The notes beneath the pieces are model-generated. The model made no database searches and was not told where the DNA came from. It saw only the letters and a program-made list of their open reading frames with translations. A DNA stretch of 36,493 bases from RGIG6919 sp045531905 (GTDB taxonomy: Bacteria > Bacillota > Clostridia > Lachnospirales > Lachnospiraceae): NCBI GenBank assembly GCA_045531905.1, contig JAZSEY010000010.1:1-36493 (forward strand), written 5' to 3'. Position 1 is the stretch's first letter; each line of letters opens with the position of its first letter. A program made the translations under genes and the position numbers. This document shows, one piece after another, positions 32,646 through 36,493 of the stretch.

Positions 32646-34128
32646 AGCCTAAAATCTTTCTTACAGTTGCTTCCATCTCTGTCTTATCACAAACAGTATC
32701 ATGGAGAACCGGTGCAGTTCTGATGTCTTCTATTGCCTGTGGCACCTTAACACCAGAAAGTGCTGATAACTCATCCACCAACTCGAAATCTGACTTACTG
32801 TCATATGCAGGGTCGATAGCATTCATAACACTTCTTGTAAACTTGTATGGGCTTGCTGTAGAAGCAATAACAGTTGGTGTCTTATCACCAGACTCTGCCA
32901 CATACTTGTCATATACAGTTGCTGCAACAGCTGTATGGGTATCCATAATATACTTATCAGATGCATATACCTTCTTAATAGCATCTGCACACTCTGCTTC
33001 TGTCGCATAATTACCATAGAAATCAGCAAGTGCTTCCTTCATTTCAGAAGTAATATCATACTTTCCATTTACAGAAAGTGACTGCATCAATTCTGCATTC
33101 TTCTTATCATCCTCACCTGCAACCTTGTAAATCAAACGCTCCAAGTTGCTTGAAATCAAAATGTCCATAGATGGTGAAGTCGTTAAAATGAAATCTCTGT
33201 TCTTATCATAACAACCAGTTGTAAAGAAATCATAAAGCACCTTATTGTCATTAGATGCACAAATCAACTTATTGATAGGTAAGCCCATCTGCTTTGCATA
33301 ATAAGCTGCCAAAATGTTACCAAAGTTACCAGTTGGAACAACTACGTTCATCTTGTCGCCCACCTTGATACTTCCATTTGCAACAAGTCTTGTATATGCA
33401 AACACATAGTAAACCATCTGTGGCACCAAACGTCCAATATTAATAGAGTTTGCAGAAGAGAACTGATAACCTGCTGCGTCCATAGCCTTCGCAAGCTCTT
33501 TATCATTGAACATATTCTTAACGCCTGTCTGAGCGTCATCGAAGTTACCGATGATACCAACAACAGATGTGTTATCACCCTTCTGTGTCACCATCTGCTT
33601 CTCCTGGATAGGACTAACTCCATTCTTAGGATAGAATACAATAATCTTTGTGCCTGGTACATCAGCAAAACCAGCCAATGCAGCCTTACCTGTATCACCA
33701 GAAGTTGCTGTTAAGATTACGATATCATTCTTTACGTTGTTCTTCTTAGCAGAAGTAACTAACAAATATGGAAGGATAGAAAGTGCCATATCCTTAAATG
33801 CGATGGTTGAACCATGGAATAATTCTAAGTAATGTGCTCCAGCCTTATCTACCAATGGTGCAATCTCAGCAGTATCAAACTTCTTATCATAAGCGCCATC
33901 GATACAATGCTTTAACTCTTCCTCTGTGAAGTCTGTAAACATCAGCTTCATCACTTCATAAGCCACCTGCTTATAATCCATCTTTGCCAAATCTTCCAAA
34001 GAAACATCTAAAGCCGGAATATGATCTGGAACAAATAAACCACCATTCTCAGCAAGACCCTTTAAAATCGCCTCTGATGCGGAAGCTGTCTCATTGTTAT
34101 TTCTTGTACTCTTATATACTACGTTCAT
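32641..34128 (-). CDS. thrC: Threonine synthase
   Basis: PLP enzyme turning O-phosphohomoserine into threonine. The PLP lysine is Lys112 in ELFHGSTIAFKDMALS, the class signature; TATSGDTGKAAL and PTGNFGNILAAYYAKQMGLP (phosphate-holding loops) follow. 495 residues places it with the longer class of ThrC with the extra N-terminal region. AGAGG stands seven bases before the ATG. No other threonine gene is nearby. The promoter's -35 is supplied by a palindromic element (see 34189-34416); no T-box leader is present. Confidence 0.97.
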   Translation of the reverse strand: MNVVYKSTRNNNETASASEAILKGLAENGGLFVPDHIPALDVSLEDLAKMDYKQVAYEVMKLMFTDFTEEELKHCIDGAYDKKFDTAEIAPLVDKAGAHYLELFHGSTIAFKDMALSILPYLLVTSAKKNNVKNDIVILTATSGDTGKAALAGFADVPGTKIIVFYPKNGVSPIQEKQMVTQKGDNTSVVGIIGNFDDAQTGVKNMFNDKELAKAMDAAGYQFSSANSINIGRLVPQMVYYVFAYTRLVANGSIKVGDKMNVVVPTGNFGNILAAYYAKQMGLPINKLICASNDNKVLYDFFTTGCYDKNRDFILTTSPSMDILISSNLERLIYKVAGEDDKKNAELMQSLSVNGKYDITSEMKEALADFYGNYATEAECADAIKKVYASDKYIMDTHTAVAATVYDKYVAESGDKTPTVIASTASPYKFTRSVMNAIDPAYDSKSDFELVDELSALSGVKVPQAIEDIRTAPVLHDTVCDKTEMEATVRKILGL

Positions 34129-34174
34129 GTTGCAACCTCTTTCTTTTATCTCTTATTAAAGTATAATCGGGTAT

Positions 34175-34203
34175 ATTATACACTTTGTATTTTGTATGTG
34201 CAA
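34175..34203 (-). promoter_or_regulatory. Promoter of thrC, with -35 inside the palindromic element
   Basis: On the minus strand -35 TTGCAC (34198-34203), exactly 17 bases, -10 TATAAT (34175-34180). The leader is about 40 bases. The -35 lies in the terminal inverted repeat of the element at 34189-34416, while the -10 is outside it. Confidence 0.6.
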
Positions 34204-34416
34204 CCATTATTTCCTATATTGCAAAGAGGTTGTAACACATGAGAATATAGATGTATTCAAGGGACGTTCGCACTTGCCAAAACACGTAACAGCACATAAT
34301 GCTGTACAAAACACAGCATAAGTGCTGACGTGTTTTGAGCACCCTTTCATATCATCTATATTCTCTTGTATTTAACCTCTTTGCTATACACCCTATAATG
34401 GTTGCACATACGAAAT
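34189..34416. repeat. Long imperfect palindrome with 20-base terminal inverted repeats (MITE-like or structured element)
   Basis: The 363-base gap 34129-34491 holds this element and a terminator. The two ends match as inverted repeats: GTATGTGCAACCATTAT on the left (34194-34210) and its exact complement on the right, with matching outer ATTT(T/C). Further pairs follow inwards: GCAAAGAGGTT, GAGAATATAGATG, CAAAACACGT and CAGCAC/GTGCTG, ending in a small inner double hairpin around 34290-34326. No open reading frame fills it. Transcribed, it would fold into a rod of about 100 pairs with bulges. No clear target-site duplication was found. It may be a miniature transposable element or a folded regulatory RNA. 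Confidence 0.85.
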
Positions 34417-34442
34417 AGAACTAATATCAATCTAATAATTTC

Positions 34443-34486
34443 AAAAAAAGATTGAGTAATTGCAATATTGCAACCACCCAATCTAC
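34443..34486 (-). terminator. Terminator of the 3D-domain protein gene
   Basis: On the minus strand AGATTGGGT pairs with ACTCAATCT around an inner TTGCAATATTGCAA palindrome, followed by seven T. Confidence 0.85.
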
Positions 34487-34491
34487 TTTCA

Positions 34492-35196
34492 TTAGTTGTA
34501 TCTATATACTTTCATTTTTCTTCTTCCGAACTGTAATGCCTGCTTGTGGGATGCAAAGAAGATATCAATGCGATTTCCCTTAATGGCACCACCTCTGTCC
34601 TCTACGGTGTAAACCTTACCACCAACTACCAGTTTGGTACCAAATGAAAACTGGCTACTAGTTGCAATGGTTCTTCCTGCCTTCGCCTTTTTACCGCTGG
34701 CAGTAATACCGTTTGTCTTTCCACAACATCTCGCACATGGACAATATGCTGTTACGGTAAATGTACCAAGAAACTCTCCGTACTTGTCTGAATCAGCATC
34801 CTGTGGGTCTACGCTATCAGCTACATATTCGGTCTCTTTCTTTTTTGCCTCTAATTTTTCTGCCGCTAACAAGTCACGCTTTCTCTGTTCCTCAGCCAAC
34901 GCCTCATCCTCAGCAGCCTTTTCTGTACCTTCCATTCTTGCCAGTGCAACGCTCTCTGCCTTTGCTACTGCAATCTCTTCGTAGGAAGCCTTCGTGGTTG
35001 CTAATGTATCCTGTACACCCAGCTCCTCGCTGACGATTATTCCTTTGTAAAGCATTTCGCTATCGTCATTCTCCTGATGCAAACAAATCACAGTCGATGC
35101 ACAAAGCGAAAATGTTAAGATGCCGACGCCTACACGCTTCAAATGTCTCTTAATATTGTAAGCAACGTCTTGCACCTGCAGATTGTTGTTTTCCAT
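34492..35196 (-). CDS. Membrane-anchored 3D-domain protein
   Basis: Probable cell-wall-active protein. A single membrane helix (about 22-40) is followed by an Ala/Glu/Lys-rich, coiled-coil-like stretch (about 65-125) and a C-terminal 3D domain (about 141-234). Seen in it are FTVTAYCPCARCCG with four Cys (152, 154, 157, 158), ASGKKAKAGRTIA, and the Asp motif VEDRGGAIKGNRIDIFF (Asp200, Asp211). 3D domains resemble the catalytic core of lytic transglycosylase MltA and occur in YabE, YocH and related clostridial proteins. There is no LysM or G5 domain, so this is a minimal form. AGGTG lies six bases before the ATG, and a strong promoter lies at 35255-35283. Confidence 0.88.
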   Translation of the reverse strand: MENNNLQVQDVAYNIKRHLKRVGVGILTFSLCASTVICLHQENDDSEMLYKGIIVSEELGVQDTLATTKASYEEIAVAKAESVALARMEGTEKAAEDEALAEEQRKRDLLAAEKLEAKKKETEYVADSVDPQDADSDKYGEFLGTFTVTAYCPCARCCGKTNGITASGKKAKAGRTIATSSQFSFGTKLVVGGKVYTVEDRGGAIKGNRIDIFFASHKQALQFGRRKMKVYRYN

Positions 35197-35254
35197 AAAT
35201 CACCTGCACGCTTTCTGAAATATTACAAAAATGTTACAAAATGCAACTATGCTC

Positions 35255-35283
35255 ATTATAGGAATTTTTTGACAATCAGTCAA
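35255..35283 (-). promoter_or_regulatory. Strong promoter of the 3D-domain protein gene
   Basis: On the minus strand -35 TTGACT (35278-35283), 17 bases, -10 TATAAT (35255-35260). It is the best promoter match in the window. The remaining stretch to 35490 is AT-rich and shows no convincing gene. Confidence 0.75.
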
Positions 35284-35492
35284 TGCTTTTGGGCATTTTT
35301 CAGAACAAACGCCTAGGTTTTTACAGTCTTGTGGTGCATGTTTTGGTAATATCGCATTATTATATCCCAAATAAATCATCTCGTTTTTGTGCATATTTTT
35401 ATTACTCACATAGTCTTGTGTTCATGTTTTTGTCTAGTTTTTATATTTTTACATCATTTTCACCTATGTAAAAAACATCGAATCTTCAAGTA

Positions 35493-35518
35493 TTTTCGGG
35501 GTTGCAGTCGACCGAAAA
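35493..35518. promoter_or_regulatory. Inverted repeat (possible operator) over the promoter of the AP2 protein gene
   Basis: TTTTCGG (35493-35499) and CCGAAAA (35512-35518), separated by 12 bases. The repeat brackets the -35 box TTGCAG at 35502-35507, the right place for a repressor site. Confidence 0.45.
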
Positions 35519-35530
35519 CCCTTGTAAACT
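35502..35530 (+). promoter_or_regulatory. Candidate promoter of the AP2 protein gene
   Basis: -35 TTGCAG (35502-35507), 17 bases, -10 TAAACT (35525-35530), about 30 bases before the start codon. Confidence 0.5.
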
Positions 35531-35559
35531 ATCAATATATGAAATGATGTGAGGTTGTT

Positions 35560-36354
35560 ATGGCAAAAGCAGGTGTATATCAAACAAAAAAGAAGGATGG
35601 CTCCGTTTATTATCGAGTTTCCATTACATATCGTTCCAAGCACATCAGTCTTGGAAGTTTTTCTGACGAGCAGATAGCTCATCAGGCCTATGAAGAAGCA
35701 CAGACTATTTTGCGGGAAGGAAAATGGAGCATTGCTGACTTTGACAAGGCACGTACCCTATCATTGGAAAAATTCGTAATCCTAATGAACTATCGAGATA
35801 ATGGCATCTATTTTAAGACACCAATGTATCTATATCCAAGACATTTTGAATACTATTTGTCGCCTACACAGGTGTTGAAGTTCGACCGGGATGACTTATT
35901 CTTCTATGCCAGTCATAAAATCATGGTACGTCAGGGAAGATTGTTCTACTGCGACTATGGCAATCAATATGGGATTCTTACCCGTTATGGTATGAAAAGT
36001 TATTCTGTACCAGGCAGAGACTTCCATTTTGTAAATGGAGACAATAACGATTACCGCTACTCAAATATTTTGGTAATAAACCAGTATATGGGTGTATTAC
36101 AGAACGAAAAAGACGGAAAGACTGTCTATGATGTGTATATTCATGTAAGAGGCAATTACAAGGTAGGCACATATGACAACGAAGAAACAGCTGCCATTGC
36201 ATATAACAAGGCAGCCAATCTGCTAAAGGAACTGGGAAGTCCCAAAAACTATATCAAGAATTATATTACTGGATTATCAAAAGTAGATTATCAGAAGCAA
36301 TATGAGGAGGTTCACATTTCTCCGGCACTATATGAATTAAAGTTTCCAATGTAA
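35560..36354 (+). CDS. Protein with two AP2-like DNA-binding domains around a degenerate HNH module
   Basis: 264 residues. The first AP2-like domain is at about 5-52: YYRVSITYRSKHISLGSFSD then AYEEAQ, i.e. three strands and a helix. The second is at about 178-228 (YDVYIHVRGNYKVGTYDNEE then AIAYNKAANLL). Between them, at about 127-173, FHFVNGDNNDYRYSNILVIN follows the HNH pattern DHxNGDxxDNRxxNL, but the Asp before His156 is replaced by Phe and the first catalytic His is not evident. The whole order resembles HNH-AP2 homing endonucleases of phages and mobile elements. Loss of catalytic residues with two intact AP2 folds suggests a DNA-binding protein derived from such an enzyme. GAGG precedes the ATG. 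Target and role are unknown. Confidence 0.75.
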   Translation: MAKAGVYQTKKKDGSVYYRVSITYRSKHISLGSFSDEQIAHQAYEEAQTILREGKWSIADFDKARTLSLEKFVILMNYRDNGIYFKTPMYLYPRHFEYYLSPTQVLKFDRDDLFFYASHKIMVRQGRLFYCDYGNQYGILTRYGMKSYSVPGRDFHFVNGDNNDYRYSNILVINQYMGVLQNEKDGKTVYDVYIHVRGNYKVGTYDNEETAAIAYNKAANLLKELGSPKNYIKNYITGLSKVDYQKQYEEVHISPALYELKFPM

Positions 36355-36358
36355 TCAC

Positions 36359-36407
36359 AACCACCGGCTTAGCCGGTGGTTTGCTTTGCGGCCTATAAGG
36401 CCTTTTT
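36359..36407 (+). terminator. Two hairpins behind the AP2 protein gene, the second with a T-run
   Basis: CCACCGGC-TTA-GCCGGTGG (36361-36379) followed by GGCC-TATAA-GGCC (36390-36402) and TTTTT. The pair can end the AP2 gene transcript. Confidence 0.65.
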
Positions 36408-36485
36408 CCCGGCACTAGAGTCTAAAGACTCATCGAGAAATCTGCCAACCGCAACATCAGTTACTTACACGAGCCCCTTGGGCTC
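36361..36485. repeat. Cluster of four perfect short hairpins, possible mobile element end
   Basis: Besides the two hairpins at 36361-36402, GAGTC-TAAA-GACTC (36418-36431) and GAGCCC-CTT-GGGCTC (36471-36485) follow within 60 bases. No gene is visible here. Dense small hairpins of this kind occur at the ends of IS200/IS605 elements and next to their guide RNAs, but the window stops before any transposase or TnpB gene could be seen. Confidence 0.45.
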
Positions 36486-36493
36486 TATTCTTA

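Noticed and set aside
32414..33010. 198-codon plus-strand frame opposite the end of thrC and the queuosine leader
   Set aside because: It crosses the riboswitch region and a terminator stem, lies antisense to a clear thrC, and has no ribosome site or recognisable domain.
34189..34416. CRISPR array or tandem repeat
   Set aside because: The repeated blocks are inverted and nested around one centre, with no regular direct repeats or spacers.
34129..34491. T-box leader before thrC
   Set aside because: No T-box sequence (AGGGTGG-type) or antiterminator is present, and the inferred thrC leader is only about 40 bases.
35200..35409. 69-codon minus-strand frame upstream of the 3D-domain protein, with a Cys-rich middle
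   Set aside because: The strong promoter 35255-35283 lies inside it, it has no good ribosome site, and no domain is recognisable. It could still be checked by conservation.

Overview
The window looks like chromosomal DNA of a low-GC Gram-positive anaerobe of the class Clostridia, most likely a gut Lachnospiraceae relative. The evidence is strong AGGAG-type ribosome sites before almost every gene, sigma-A type promoters, a PPi-type phosphofructokinase, non-cellulosomal cohesin and dockerin modules, and TagF/TagB-rich cell-wall polymer genes. The species cannot be named from the sequence alone. No rRNA, tRNA or CRISPR array was seen.

Layout: 1-702 is the start of glmS, leaving the window on the left. 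878-3414 (+) is a two-gene unit, a secreted Ig-like (Big_2) protein and a family 2 glycosyltransferase. 3459-13038 (-) is a four-gene operon: an extended SDR epimerase/dehydratase, a 1532-residue tandem TagF-like protein, a GDPD-like phosphodiesterase and a secreted parallel beta-helix protein. 13249-14004 (+) is a Dpm1-like glycosyltransferase. 14050-18065 (-) is a five-gene operon: an IspD/TarI cytidylyltransferase, an ABC permease and ATPase (TagG/TagH), a PPi-type phosphofructokinase and TagD. 18160-19335 (-) and 19521-20693 (+) are two divergent single-domain TagB/TagF-like transferases. 20709-27455 (-) holds a dockerin-bearing glucosaminidase, a membrane-anchored cohesin-like protein, an Asp/Glu racemase family protein, a polyprenyl-phosphate sugar phosphotransferase and a glycosyltransferase.

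Together these genes can make an activated glycerol phosphate (TagD) and probably an activated ribitol or other polyol phosphate (TarI-like), start a lipid-linked glycan, add polyol-phosphate units, and export the product by an ABC transporter. No Wzx/Wzy pair is visible. This is a wall teichoic acid or teichoic-acid-like glycopolymer locus, with wall-remodelling and surface proteins mixed in.

The right part is mostly housekeeping: a diacylglycerol/lipid kinase (+), glmM, the preQ0 genes of queuosine synthesis (queD-queE-folE-queC) behind a candidate preQ1-I riboswitch, thrC, and a membrane-anchored 3D-domain protein. thrC is preceded by a palindromic element of about 228 bp whose end supplies the thrC -35 box. 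The window ends with a protein built as AP2 domain, degenerate HNH remnant, AP2 domain, followed by four short perfect hairpins that may be the end of a mobile element. Convergent genes are separated by compact bidirectional terminators (3416-3454, 14003-14046, 20677-20708, 28562-28604).
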